A DNA stretch of 64,000 nucleotides. It comes from Mycolicibacter acidiphilus (GTDB taxonomy: Bacteria > Actinomycetota > Actinomycetes > Mycobacteriales > Mycobacteriaceae). The stretch's first letter is position 1; the number at the start of each line of letters is the position of its first letter. The DNA lies in contig NZ_JAHCLR010000014.1 of the NCBI RefSeq assembly GCF_018455725.1, positions 58,868-122,867 of the forward strand, given 5' to 3'. Of this stretch, positions 45,816-54,714 are shown one piece after another. Below the pieces are notes generated by a model. It was given only the letters and a program-made list of their open reading frames with translations, had not been told where the DNA came from and did not search any database. The translations under genes were made by a program, and so were the position numbers.

Positions 45816-46115
45816 TCACTGAACCGAGATGACGTTGGCGGCGTCGGTTGCCGCATAGGACTGGGCGCTGTGCTGCAGCGTGCTCACGAACAGCGCATGT
45901 ACGACGGCAGCCCGTTTGCTGATCACCTGGTACAGCTGTGCGTGCCTGGCGAATTGGGCGGCGGTCAGCGCCGATACCTCGTCGGCGGCCGCGGGAATCA
46001 CGCCGGTGGTCGGCGCTGCGGCAGCCGCGTTCTGCGCGGTCACCAGTTCACCGACCCGGTGCAGATCGGCCGCGGTCGCGGTCAGCTCCTCGGGCAGTGC
46101 GGACACAAAAGACAT
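45816..46115 (-). CDS. PE family protein
   Basis: 99 residues, PE domain only. 'FVSALPEELTATAADLHRVG' start and helical hairpin; the C-terminal secretion signal Y-x-x-x-D/E fits 'YAATD' close to the end. ATG 46115 is preceded by GGAGG (6 bases). First gene of the PE-PPE operon. Substrate partner for a type VII system, presumably ESX-5-like or the ESX-2 locus at the window end. Confidence 0.85.
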   Translation of the reverse strand: MSFVSALPEELTATAADLHRVGELVTAQNAAAAAPTTGVIPAAADEVSALTAAQFARHAQLYQVISKRAAVVHALFVSTLQHSAQSYAATDAANVISVQ

Positions 46116-46956
46116 CACAAGCCTCCTTCACGGAAGAATGGCGAATTACCCGGTCGTGCCGGATATTTCGCATGCAGAAGCCGCGCTGGTCCGCTGGAGC
46201 GGACGGCGCGGGTACGGGACGGCGCGAGCCGACTCAGCAGGTGGAGTCGGCGGCGGGGCCGGATTCGAACGAAACAATCGTCGATCTCGGATAAGGACTA
46301 TCGCTCGAAGTCAATCTCGCTCTCACCTCCTCACGGCCAGGGCACGCGGGGGTGCCGTTGCAGCGCGCACAACGGGACAAGCCGAACCGGCGGAATCCGC
46401 GGGACGGCACCCCTCTCGTCAGAGCTTCAGCACTGCACGGCGTATTCGGTCAAAACCGAAAGCCACTTGGGCTCAACCCTTGAGCCGGGAAGAGCTGTCC
46501 TGACCCGGGGCGTCTCTCGACGTTGGAGGTCAGTGGCCTGTATCCGCACAGAGGCCTCACCTAGCGAGGTGCGTTCGCGGCCCATGCTGGCATCGTGAAT
46601 GGGCTAAGTCAACTCCTACGCCGAGCCGTCGGCGCGCGTTCGCTTATTGTCGCGGGACGATAGATGGCGTGGAAATTAACTGTCTGGCAGCAAATTTCAG
46701 TAGGCATGAGCATGGACGCATGAAAATAACCTGCTGCACCGTTAATTCCACGTATCCGCAAACCGAATCGACTGGTGCTGCTCAGGATTCGCAACGCTGG
46801 GTGGAAGCTCACCGACCGAAGGGGGTGAAGCCGGCACGGTGGCGACACCCTCAATGCGCCGTGCCCCGGATATGTTCAGCCGGATTCAGGCGGACCCCGC
46901 CCCTCGGCGATGCCGCGGGGCGCTCGATTCTTCCGTCCGGCCCCGCAGGTCGCCGC
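46116..46956. other. 850-bp noncoding region with several perfect hairpins
   Basis: No gene is supported. Three structured elements stand out: TTCGGT-CAAA-ACCGAA at 46445-46460, GGCTCAA-CCC-TTGAGCC at 46470-46486, and a long dyad GTGGAAATTAAC (46669-46680) with GTTAATTCCACG (46741-46752), inside which GCAGC and GCTGC can pair. The last lies in an AT-rich pocket. A small RNA or regulatory leader is possible; no known family was recognised. Confidence 0.45.
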
Positions 46957-46962
46957 TATCCT
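46957..46962 (+). promoter_or_regulatory. Candidate leaderless promoter -10 of the DUF1906 gene
   Basis: TATCCT ends 7 bases before GTG 46970. Confidence 0.5.
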
Positions 46963-46969
46963 TCGCTGT

Positions 46970-47737
46970 GTGACACGTCCTGTTTCCCGGCGTGACGTCC
47001 TGAGGTACGCGGCACTGCTCGCGCCGGCGCTCTGCGTCCCGACAGTGCTCGGCACTCCGACGGCCACCGCCAAGCCCATGCAGCTGATCGACTTCGCCGA
47101 CCGCCTGGTCGATCCCGAGCAGATCCGCGCGGCCGGCTTCGACGGCGCACTGGTGTACGTCTCCGAACTGCGGCCGGGGGCGACGTTCGACTTCAAGCCG
47201 GTCACCCGCGACTACACCGACCGTCTGCGCGCCACCGGACTGCAGGTCGTCAGCTGCTATCAGTACGGCAAACCCGGCTGGGTGAACTCACCGTCGGACT
47301 TCACCCGCGGCTACGACGGGGGAGTGGCCGACGCCCGCACGGCGCTGCGCTTGCACACCGCGGCCGGGGGACCGGACACCGCGCCGATCTTCTTCAGTGT
47401 CGACGAGGACATCGACGCCAAGACGTGGAAAGCCCAAGCGCTGCAGTGGTTCCGCGGCATCAACTCGGTGCTCGCCGTGGAGCGCACCGGGATCTACGGC
47501 GGCGCCCGTCAACTCGGCTGGGCGATCGCCGACGGCGTCATCGGACACTCGACGAGCGCCGGGCGCCGCTGGGCGTGGCAGACCAAAGCCTGGTCGGGGA
47601 GCGACCGCGAGCCGGCGGCGGTGCTGTTCCAGCGGGAAGTCGTCACCGCCTCCGACCCGGGCGTGCTGATCGACGGCGTACACGTCGATGTCGACGACGT
47701 GCTGGCGGCCGATTTCGGCCAATGGGACAAAACCTGA
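46970..47737 (+). CDS. Tat-exported glycoside-hydrolase-like protein, DUF1906 (Rv2525c-like)
   Basis: 255 residues from GTG 46970. Twin-Arg signal 'SRRDVLRYAAL' at residues 6-16, hydrophobic core, cleavage near 'ATAKP'. The mature part is a DUF1906 TIM-barrel-like domain: 'QLIDFADRLVDPEQIRAAGF', 'VSCYQYGKPGW', 'APIFFSVDEDID' with acidic residues at a strand end, 'GIYGGARQLGWA', 'WAWQTKAWSG'. Rv2525c is a Tat substrate linked to cell-wall glycans. The frame extends to 46910 but the Tat motif and promoter fix the start. No operon partner. Confidence 0.85.
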   Translation: MTRPVSRRDVLRYAALLAPALCVPTVLGTPTATAKPMQLIDFADRLVDPEQIRAAGFDGALVYVSELRPGATFDFKPVTRDYTDRLRATGLQVVSCYQYGKPGWVNSPSDFTRGYDGGVADARTALRLHTAAGGPDTAPIFFSVDEDIDAKTWKAQALQWFRGINSVLAVERTGIYGGARQLGWAIADGVIGHSTSAGRRWAWQTKAWSGSDREPAAVLFQREVVTASDPGVLIDGVHVDVDDVLAADFGQWDKT

Positions 47738-47765
47738 CTCCGAAATCATTGCTCACGCAGCCGAT

Positions 47766-48422
47766 TTACTGTGGCCTCGCGGGTGCTTGCTCGGCGCCGG
47801 CAAGGTAGGAGGTTTCGATCCCGGTCAGCAGGGCCTGCAGGAGCTGATCGAGTTCCGCCTCGTCGTGCACCGCGGGTCGTCCGAGGACGAAGCTCATCAG
47901 GACGCCGTCGATGAATGTCAGCATCGCGTTCGTCTGCTGTTCCACGATCCGCTTCGGCAGCGGATCCCCTGCGGGCTGCCAGTGCGTCACGACCTCGCCG
48001 ACCAGGCGGTGCAGCAGATCGGCGATCGCCTGGATGGTGGTGCGCAGCGCCGGATCCCGGCCGGCTTGCAGGGCGATCTCGTACCTTGCCCGGGTCAGGG
48101 TCAGCTGCGGCTCCGTCCCGGCGATGATCACCAGGCGCGCCAACGCGGCCGTACCCGCGTAGACGTCGGGTGCGTCGACGCTGAGTTGGAGCAGTTGCGA
48201 TAGATCGGCGATGTATAGCTCGGTGATCCGAGCCGCAATGCCCTGCAGCAATGCTTTGCGGGTCCGGTAATGGACAGACGTCGTACCGCGGGGAACGCCG
48301 GCATGGCGGTCGACTTTGGGATGGCTGAGCCCCCGATCGCCATCGGTGCCGAGCAGTTCGATCGCCGCGTCGCACAGTGCTCGTCGGCGTTGTTCGGGGT
48401 CGCGTTTCCTGGGCGTGCCGAT
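47766..48422 (-). CDS. TetR-family regulator with no ATG/GTG/TTG start upstream of its DNA-binding domain
   Basis: The frame encodes a full TetR protein of about 218 residues: 'DPEQRRRALCDAAIELLGTD', HTH 'VDRHAGVPRGTTSVHYRTRK', then a ligand/dimer domain ending 'LAGAEQAPARPQ'. Upstream the frame is closed by a TAG at 48435-48437, and between this stop and the HTH there is no ATG, GTG or TTG. TAGACT (48429-48434) followed by 6 bases points to ATC at 48422 as a leaderless start. The first normal start, TTG 48251, would delete the DNA-binding domain. Either a rare start is used or the gene is a recent pseudogene. Divergent from the second PE-PPE hydrolase, its likely target. Confidence 0.7.
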   Translation of the reverse strand: MGTPRKRDPEQRRRALCDAAIELLGTDGDRGLSHPKVDRHAGVPRGTTSVHYRTRKALLQGIAARITELYIADLSQLLQLSVDAPDVYAGTAALARLVIIAGTEPQLTLTRARYEIALQAGRDPALRTTIQAIADLLHRLVGEVVTHWQPAGDPLPKRIVEQQTNAMLTFIDGVLMSFVLGRPAVHDEAELDQLLQALLTGIETSYLAGAEQAPARPQ

Positions 48423-48428
48423 AGTCGC

Positions 48429-48434
48429 AGTCTA
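48429..48434 (-). promoter_or_regulatory. Candidate -10 element of the TetR gene
   Basis: TAGACT on the minus strand, 6 bases before ATC 48422. Confidence 0.4.
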
Positions 48435-48469
48435 GTGCGGAGCCTCGTCCGGAACGGCCAGAAAGAGAC

Positions 48470-48490
48470 ACTAAAGAATTAGTTTTGACA
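48470..48490. promoter_or_regulatory. Candidate TetR operator overlapping a -35 box
   Basis: ACTAA-AGAA-TTAGT (48470-48483) is a perfect inverted repeat and runs into TTGACA (48485-48490), a consensus -35 hexamer for the plus-strand hydrolase gene. GACACTA occurs twice here (48467 and 48487). Placement between divergent genes suits autoregulation by the TetR protein. Confidence 0.45.
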
Positions 48491-48584
48491 CTATCGTCAC
48501 GGTATCTATGCATGTTACTTTCGGGTAATCAAAGGCCTGCCCGCCGTTTGTGCAGGAGAGCGACCCCGCCCGAAGGAGAACTCA

Positions 48585-49985
48585 GTGCGCCGGACGTACC
48601 GCCCCCTCTGCGTCGCCGCCGTGCTCGGCGCCGGTCTCGTCGTCGCTGCGCCGGCGGCACCGCTCCCCGGAACGCAACGCCACGAACTGCTGCTCGCCAG
48701 CGCGGATGCACCCCTGGGCGACGGCATCGCGTTCGTGATGGGCGGCAGCGGGCTGGCCACCCCGGGCCAGGCGTACGCCGACGCGGTCAACGCGCTGTAC
48801 CTGGCGCCGCTCGGCTTCACCGGCACCACCCAGATCGTCACCACCCCCGAGGAGCTGTACCCGTTCTTCGGCCCATTCGGCGGGACCCTCGACAAGTCGC
48901 TGGCGCAGGGTGGCCAAGCCCTGGACGACGCGATCATGGCGAAATTCCACGCCGGCGAACTCAGTTCGGAGCACCCCGCGGTGGTGTTCGGCTGGTCGCA
49001 GAGCGCGATCATCGCCTCGCAGGTGCAGAGCCAACTGGCCGACCAGGGCGTGCCGTCCGACGACGTGCGCTTCGTGATGATCGGTGACGTCAGCGCCCCC
49101 AACGGCGGCCTGCTGGAACGGTTCAACCTGCCCGACAACGCCCAGCCGAGCCTGCCGAGCCTGGGCATCACGTTCAGCGGTGCGGGGCCCTCCGACCTGT
49201 ACCCGACCGACGTCTACACCCACGAGTACGACGGGTTCGCCGACTTCCCGCAGTACCCGGTCAACGTCCTGGCCGACCTCAACGCGCTGCTCGGAATCGC
49301 GTTCGAACACACCACCTATCTCGGGCTGACGGCCGATCAGATCGGCGACGCGATCCTGCTTCCCACGTCAGCGGCCGACACCCTGACCGACTACTACATG
49401 ATCCCGGCGAACGGCCTGCCGCTGCTGGACCCGCTGCTGTTCTTCGGCAGCGGCGGCAAGGCCGTCTACGACCTGCTCGAACCGGACATGCGCATCCTGG
49501 TCAACCTGGGCTACGGCAGCATCACCGACGGCTGGAGTCAGGGCGACGCCGACGTTCCCACCCCGCTGGGCTTCCTGCCGGACTCCGCCACCCTGCACAC
49601 CCTCGCCGCGCAGTTGCCGCAGGCGCTGCTCGACGGATGGCAGCAGGGTGTCACCGCCTTCGCCGCCGATCTGACGCATCCGGACAACACCACGCCCGGA
49701 TTCCTGACCGAGCTCAGCGCCCTGACGAAAATCATTCCCGGCACGCAGCTTTCGGAGTTCTTCTCGACGCCCACCACCGCGGCGGACCTGTTCGACACGT
49801 TCCCGCCGCACACCGGCATCCCGGCGCTGGACATCGCCAGCGCGGTGCTGATCAACCTGCCGCAGATCGACTACAGCGTGTTCACCTCCGAACTCGCGGA
49901 CGGCAACCTGCTCGACGCGATCGGCATCCCGATCGCCGCCGACCTGGGCATCCTGCCGCTCGCCCTGCTGGGCGCGCTGATCTGA
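48585..49985 (+). CDS. Secreted PE-PPE-domain serine hydrolase, long form
   Basis: 466 residues from GTG 48585, GAAGGAG 6 bases before. Signal peptide about 1-25 ('CVAAVLGAGLVVAAPAAPLP'). PE-PPE domain: 'GDGIAFVMGGSGLATPG', 'ALYLAPLGFTG', nucleophile in 'VFGWSQSAIIAS' (S138), 'FVMIGDVSAPNGG', and downstream 'YEYDGFADFPQYP'-like 'HEYDGFADFPQYP'. The C-terminal ~150 residues after the domain are unassigned. Family members esterify or hydrolyse long acyl chains at the cell surface. Related to the shorter gene at 8964. Probably controlled by the divergent TetR protein. Confidence 0.85.
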   Translation: MRRTYRPLCVAAVLGAGLVVAAPAAPLPGTQRHELLLASADAPLGDGIAFVMGGSGLATPGQAYADAVNALYLAPLGFTGTTQIVTTPEELYPFFGPFGGTLDKSLAQGGQALDDAIMAKFHAGELSSEHPAVVFGWSQSAIIASQVQSQLADQGVPSDDVRFVMIGDVSAPNGGLLERFNLPDNAQPSLPSLGITFSGAGPSDLYPTDVYTHEYDGFADFPQYPVNVLADLNALLGIAFEHTTYLGLTADQIGDAILLPTSAADTLTDYYMIPANGLPLLDPLLFFGSGGKAVYDLLEPDMRILVNLGYGSITDGWSQGDADVPTPLGFLPDSATLHTLAAQLPQALLDGWQQGVTAFAADLTHPDNTTPGFLTELSALTKIIPGTQLSEFFSTPTTAADLFDTFPPHTGIPALDIASAVLINLPQIDYSVFTSELADGNLLDAIGIPIAADLGILPLALLGALI

Positions 49986-49998
49986 TCAGGACCGCGGG

Positions 49999-51228
49999 TC
50001 AGTGCCGCGTCGCCGCCACCGCGAGCGGGCTTGGCGCGGTGTCGATCTCGACGCGTGCGACGGTGCGCTCGTGCACTTCGTCGGGGCCGTCGAAGATTCG
50101 CATGGCCCGGTGCAACCCGTAGAGTTTCGCCAGCGGGGTGTCGTCGCCGATGCCGGCGGCACCGTGCACCTGGATGGCCCGGTCGATCACCGTGCAGGCC
50201 ATCTTCGGGGTCACCGCCTTGACCTGCGCCACCAGACTGCGGGCTGCCTTCCCGCCGTGCTGGTCGACGGTCCAGGCGGCCTTCTCGCAGAGCAGCCGGG
50301 CCTGATCGATCTCGGTGCGGGACTGCGCGATCGACTGAGCCACCACCCCCTGCTCGGCCAGCGGGCCGCCGAACGCCGTCCGGCTGCGAGCCCGGTCGAC
50401 CAGCAGCGCCAGCGCCCGCTCGGCGACACCGACGCAGCGCATCCCGTGGTGCAGCCGGCCGGGATCGGCCCACGCCTGCATCATCGCGAATCCCGCCCCC
50501 TCCTCGCCGAGGCGGTTGCTCACCGGCACCCGCACGTCGTCGAAGGTGATCTCGCAGTGCCCCTGCTGGTGCTGCCAGCCGAACACCGGCAGCGAGCGGA
50601 GAACGGTGACCCCCGGGGTGTCCAGCGGCACCAGCACCAGTGAATGCTGCCGGTGCTGGGCGGCCTCGGGGTCGGTGCGGCCCATCACCACCAGCAGCCG
50701 GCAGCGCGGATCCGCGGCGCCGGAGATCCACCATTTGCGGCCGTTGAGCACGTAGTCGGTGCCGTCGCGGGCGATGGCGGTGGCGATGTTGCGGGCGTCG
50801 CTGGAGGCCACCGCCGGTTCGGTCATCGCGAACGCCGCCCGAATCGTGCCGTCCAGCAACGGGTTCAGCCAACGTTCCTGCTGTTCGGCGGTGCCGAACA
50901 GGTGCAGGATCTCGATGATCCCGCTGTCCGGTGCGGAGCAGTTGGTGGCCTCCGGCGCCAACTCCACACTCCACCCGGTCAGTTCGGCGAGCGGGGCGTA
51001 GTCGAGGTTGGACAGCCCGGACGCCGGGGTGAAGAACAGGTTCCACAGGCCGTCGGCGCGGGCCGCGGTCTTGAGGTGCTCCAGTACCGGCGGCACCGTG
51101 TGGTCGTCGGGGCCGGCCGCCGCCCGGAACCGGTCGTATTCGGTCTCGGCGGGCAGCACGTGCTCGATCAGGAACGTCGACAGCCGCCGGTGGTAGTCGG
51201 CTGTCGTCGCGGACATCGCAAAGTCCAT
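49999..51228 (-). CDS. Acyl-CoA dehydrogenase family protein
   Basis: 409 residues. N-terminal helical domain, middle beta domain 'AFAMTEPAVASSDARNIAT' (FAD/substrate loop, T-E-P), 'NGRKWWISGAADPRC', and C-terminal helical domain with 'QVHGAAGIGDDTPLAKLY', which is typical of the ACAD11-like/FadE branch acting on unusual acyl chains. Start ATG 51228; an internal ATG five codons later is also possible. FAD-dependent alpha,beta-dehydrogenation of an acyl-CoA is expected; substrate unknown. Monocistronic, convergent with the hydrolase gene. Confidence 0.88.
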   Translation of the reverse strand: MDFAMSATTADYHRRLSTFLIEHVLPAETEYDRFRAAAGPDDHTVPPVLEHLKTAARADGLWNLFFTPASGLSNLDYAPLAELTGWSVELAPEATNCSAPDSGIIEILHLFGTAEQQERWLNPLLDGTIRAAFAMTEPAVASSDARNIATAIARDGTDYVLNGRKWWISGAADPRCRLLVVMGRTDPEAAQHRQHSLVLVPLDTPGVTVLRSLPVFGWQHQQGHCEITFDDVRVPVSNRLGEEGAGFAMMQAWADPGRLHHGMRCVGVAERALALLVDRARSRTAFGGPLAEQGVVAQSIAQSRTEIDQARLLCEKAAWTVDQHGGKAARSLVAQVKAVTPKMACTVIDRAIQVHGAAGIGDDTPLAKLYGLHRAMRIFDGPDEVHERTVARVEIDTAPSPLAVAATRH

Positions 51229-51324
51229 GTTGAGCGCCCCTGTCGTGGAAACACCTGCCCGACCGTCCTGACCTCGTCAGGCTAGCCGCGTCTCGCCCTG
51301 CGTGGACTTGTCGGCGGTGTTCTC

Positions 51325-51330
51325 TATCCT
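51325..51330 (+). promoter_or_regulatory. Candidate leaderless promoter -10 of the SNF2 helicase gene
   Basis: TATCCT ends 6 bases before ATG 51337; no Shine-Dalgarno sequence. Confidence 0.5.
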
Positions 51331-51336
51331 TCCGAC

Positions 51337-54300
51337 ATGTCGGCAGTACCGCGGTTCGTCATCCGCCCCGACGATCTCGGGGTCGAGTTCGATGCCGCGA
51401 CCATCGGCCGCGGCGCCCGCTACGCCGCCAACGGCATGGTGTCCGACATCAGGTGGGATGCGGGAAGCACCAGCCTCTCGGCGTCCTGCGACGGGTCGCG
51501 CGGGTTCCCGTACAACGTGCAGGTCAGCTTCGACAGCGAGGATGACCGGCTCCTCCTGGACTGGGCGTCCTGCACGTGCCCGGTCGGCAACTTCTGCAAA
51601 CACGCGGTCGCACTGCTGCTGACCGTCGGCGCCCCGGAAACAGGCCCGCCGCCCGACGACCCTGACCTGTGGCGGACGGTGTTGTCCCGGGTACTCGACG
51701 AGATCGAGACACCCGCCGCGACGGCCGGTGCCCCGATCGGCCTGGAGTTCTCCCTGACGGAGGCGACGCGGTTCCGGCCCGGCGGACTGATCGCGCTGCG
51801 CCCGCTGACCATCGGCAAACGGGGAACCTGGATCAAACGCGGACTGACCTGGCGGCAGCTGCTCTACACCCCGATCATCGGAGACTTCGACCGGCGGCAG
51901 TACGGCCTGCTGCGCACCCTCGTCACCGACCTGCAGCGCGCCTTCCCGGTGATCGACGGTGACCTGCTGATCCTGACCGCGACGTCACCGGCGCTGTGGC
52001 CCGCGCTGGCCGCCGCCCGGGACGCCGGGGTGGCACTGGTTCCCGACCAGGCCAGCGGTCTGCAGGCGGTTGAGCTGATCGAAAGCGCCGCGTTGCGACT
52101 CGATTTCACCGGTGACGACGCGGGTGGGGCGACGATGTCGGTGCGGGTGCTGATCGACGGGGCCGAGTTCCCGCCCGGTGACGTCGTCCTGGTCGGGCAT
52201 CCGACGCCGCACGGCGTCGGCCAGATCGTCGACGGTGTGCTGCGGCTCGGTGGCTTCGACCCGGCGCCGGGTCCGACCATGCTCGACCTCGTCGCCCACG
52301 ACCGCCGGGTACACATCCCCGCCGCCGGGGCAGCGGAGTTCACGCTGAACGTCCTGCCCCGGCTGGCCGGCGCCCTGTCGGTGGAGGTCGATGCCGGACT
52401 GTTCAGCCCGCCGACCGTGACCGGGCCGGTACCCGTCCTGACGGTCACGATGACCGATAGCGGCGCCCGGCTGTACTGGAGCACCCGCTACCAGGTCAAC
52501 GACAAGCACCACGACTTTGACCCGGCCGCACCGCTGTCGTCGACCGGATATCGGGACGCCGCAGCCGAACAGGCCATCTGGACGCAGGCGACTCCGCTGC
52601 TGCGCAGGGTCGCGGCAACCTCATGCACGTGGAAACGCCAGGCGACTTCACACGTCATGCGGCGGGTCTCCCGGTTGATCGGCGAATCTCCAACCGATGA
52701 GTTGCGCGCCCTGGTGCTGGCCGCGGACACGTCGGCCGCCGTCGCCGCCGCATCGGTGGCGACGCTGCAGTCCGCGGTGGAGTTGACCGCCGTGGAGACC
52801 GCGGTGCTGTGTGCAGAGGTTCTGCCGGAGGTGACCGCGGCCGGCCTGGCCGTGCAGATCGACGGCGCTGTCCGGGAATTCCGGCTGGCCGACGACGCTC
52901 CACAGCTGCAGTTCTCCGGCGATGAGGGGCCGGCGTCCAACGACTGGTTCGGCCTGGACATCGCGGTCACCGTCGGCGGGCACACCGTGCCGCTGGCGGA
53001 TGTGATCACCGAGTTGTCCTCGGGGGCAACACACATGCTGATGTCCGATGGCCTCTATTTCCGGCTGGACGCCCCGGAGATCCTCCGGCTGCGGGAACTG
53101 CTCGACGAGGCCCGCGCGCTCGGTGAGATCGACGGTGACAAGGTCAATGCCCGGTCGCTGAACGCCACCCTGTGGGAGGAACTGCTCAGCCTCGGCGTCG
53201 TCGATCAGCAGGTGGCCCGATGGCAGCAGAGCCTGGTCCGGCTCAGCACCGCGCAGGCACCCGAGCGTGTCGAGGTGCCGGACGGGTTGGCGGCCACCCT
53301 GCGTGACTACCAGCGTGACGGCCTGGACTGGCTGTCATTCCTGTGGGACAACGGGATCGGCGGCGTACTCGCCGACGACATGGGCCTGGGGAAGACCGTG
53401 CAGACACTGGCGTTGATCGCCCGCGCCAAGGCAGCCGGCGCCGGGCGGTTCCTGGTGATCGCACCGACCAGTGTCGTCGGCAACTGGGCCGCCGAGGCCG
53501 CCAAGTTCACCCCCGGCCTGACCGTCGCCGCGGTCACCGCCACCGAGGCCCGGTCGGGCTGTCCGCTCGCCGACCGGGTGGCCGGCGCCGACATCGTCGT
53601 CACCTCCTACGCACTGTCCCGGATCGATTTCGATGCCTACGCTGCGATCGATTGGGCCGGAGTCATTCTCGACGAAGCCCAGTTCGTCAAGAACCACAAC
53701 AGCAAGACCCACCAGTGCGTGCGGCGTCTCGATGCCGGGTTCAAGCTGGCGATCACCGGCACGCCGATGGAGAACAACCTGATGGAGTTGTGGGCGCTGC
53801 TGTCGATCACCGTGCCGGGGCTGTTCCCCTCGCCGAAGGTGTTCGGCGATTACTTCCGAAAGCCCATCGAATCGGGCACCGACCCGGAGCGGCTGGCGGT
53901 GCTGCGGCGGCGGATCAAGCCGGTGATGTTGCGCCGCAAGAAATCCCAGGTGGCCACCGAACTGCCGGCCAAGCAGGAGCAGGTACTCGCCGTCGAACTG
54001 GGCACCAAACACCGCAAGATCTACGACACCCGGCTGGCCCGGGAACGCCAGAAAGTGCTGGGGTTGCTCGGTGACTGGGACAAGAACCGCTTCCAGATCT
54101 TCCGGTCGTTGACCCTGCTGCGGCAGTTGAGCCTGCATCCCGGGCTGGTCGACGGCACCGATCTCAACGTCGGTTCGGTGAAGGTCGACTTCCTGGTGGA
54201 GCAACTGCTGCAGTTGGCGGCCGAGGACCACAGCGCGCTGGTGTTCAGCCAGTTCACCGGGTTCCTCGGCATCGTCCGGTCGCACCTGGACGCCGCGGGT

Positions 54301-54684
54301 GTCAGCTACAGCTATCTGGACGGCTCGGTCAGCGCCCACGCGCGCGCCGCAGAACTGAAGAGGTTCCGCGCCGGCACCACCCAGGTGTTCCTGATCAGTC
54401 TCAAGGCCGGCGGTTTCGGGCTGAACCTGACCGAGGCCGACTACTGCTTCCTCTGCGACCCGTGGTGGAGCCCGGCGGCCGAAGCCCAGGCAGTCGACCG
54501 TACGCATCGCATCGGCCAGACCCGGCCGGTCACGGTGTACCGGTTGGTGTCGCAGGACACCATCGAAGAGAAAGTCGTTGCGCTGCAGGAGCGCAAACGG
54601 GAACTGTTCACCGCGGTGGTGGATGACGGTGAACTGTTCAGCGCGGCGGTCACCGCCTCGGATGTGCAGGAACTGCTGGCGTGA
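51337..54684 (+). CDS. SWIM zinc-finger SNF2/HepA-type helicase
   Basis: 1115 residues. N-terminal SWIM finger C-x-C-x5-C-x-H (C79, C81, C87, H89). A middle region of ~550 residues corresponds to the SNF2-associated bacterial domain. The SF2 motor starts near residue 650: motif I 'DDMGLGKTVQT' (~680), Ia 'IAPTSVVGNW', II 'ILDEAQFVKN' (DEAQ, ~780), III 'LAITGTPMENN'. The second lobe has 'LVFSQFTGFLG', 'FLISLKAGGFGLNLTEADY' and motif VI 'QAVDRTHRIGQTRPV'. All motor motifs intact. Such bacterial SNF2 proteins remodel protein-DNA or RNAP complexes; some occur in phage defence. No defence partners adjoin it here. Next to the ESX-2 locus but on the opposite strand. Confidence 0.9.
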   Translation: MSAVPRFVIRPDDLGVEFDAATIGRGARYAANGMVSDIRWDAGSTSLSASCDGSRGFPYNVQVSFDSEDDRLLLDWASCTCPVGNFCKHAVALLLTVGAPETGPPPDDPDLWRTVLSRVLDEIETPAATAGAPIGLEFSLTEATRFRPGGLIALRPLTIGKRGTWIKRGLTWRQLLYTPIIGDFDRRQYGLLRTLVTDLQRAFPVIDGDLLILTATSPALWPALAAARDAGVALVPDQASGLQAVELIESAALRLDFTGDDAGGATMSVRVLIDGAEFPPGDVVLVGHPTPHGVGQIVDGVLRLGGFDPAPGPTMLDLVAHDRRVHIPAAGAAEFTLNVLPRLAGALSVEVDAGLFSPPTVTGPVPVLTVTMTDSGARLYWSTRYQVNDKHHDFDPAAPLSSTGYRDAAAEQAIWTQATPLLRRVAATSCTWKRQATSHVMRRVSRLIGESPTDELRALVLAADTSAAVAAASVATLQSAVELTAVETAVLCAEVLPEVTAAGLAVQIDGAVREFRLADDAPQLQFSGDEGPASNDWFGLDIAVTVGGHTVPLADVITELSSGATHMLMSDGLYFRLDAPEILRLRELLDEARALGEIDGDKVNARSLNATLWEELLSLGVVDQQVARWQQSLVRLSTAQAPERVEVPDGLAATLRDYQRDGLDWLSFLWDNGIGGVLADDMGLGKTVQTLALIARAKAAGAGRFLVIAPTSVVGNWAAEAAKFTPGLTVAAVTATEARSGCPLADRVAGADIVVTSYALSRIDFDAYAAIDWAGVILDEAQFVKNHNSKTHQCVRRLDAGFKLAITGTPMENNLMELWALLSITVPGLFPSPKVFGDYFRKPIESGTDPERLAVLRRRIKPVMLRRKKSQVATELPAKQEQVLAVELGTKHRKIYDTRLARERQKVLGLLGDWDKNRFQIFRSLTLLRQLSLHPGLVDGTDLNVGSVKVDFLVEQLLQLAAEDHSALVFSQFTGFLGIVRSHLDAAGVSYSYLDGSVSAHARAAELKRFRAGTTQVFLISLKAGGFGLNLTEADYCFLCDPWWSPAAEAQAVDRTHRIGQTRPVTVYRLVSQDTIEEKVVALQERKRELFTAVVDDGELFSAAVTASDVQELLA

Positions 54685-54714
54685 CGGCGGGTCGAACACT
54701 CGCCAGGCCGGCGC

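Noticed and set aside
46250-46285. GGATTCGAAC as a possible tRNA T-arm on the minus strand
   Set aside because: The flanking bases do not form a T-stem, and no acceptor or anticodon stem can be drawn.
46609-46854. Minus-strand open frame of 81 codons in the PE upstream region
   Set aside because: No start context, no similarity, crosses the long dyad; composition not like coding sequence of this genome.
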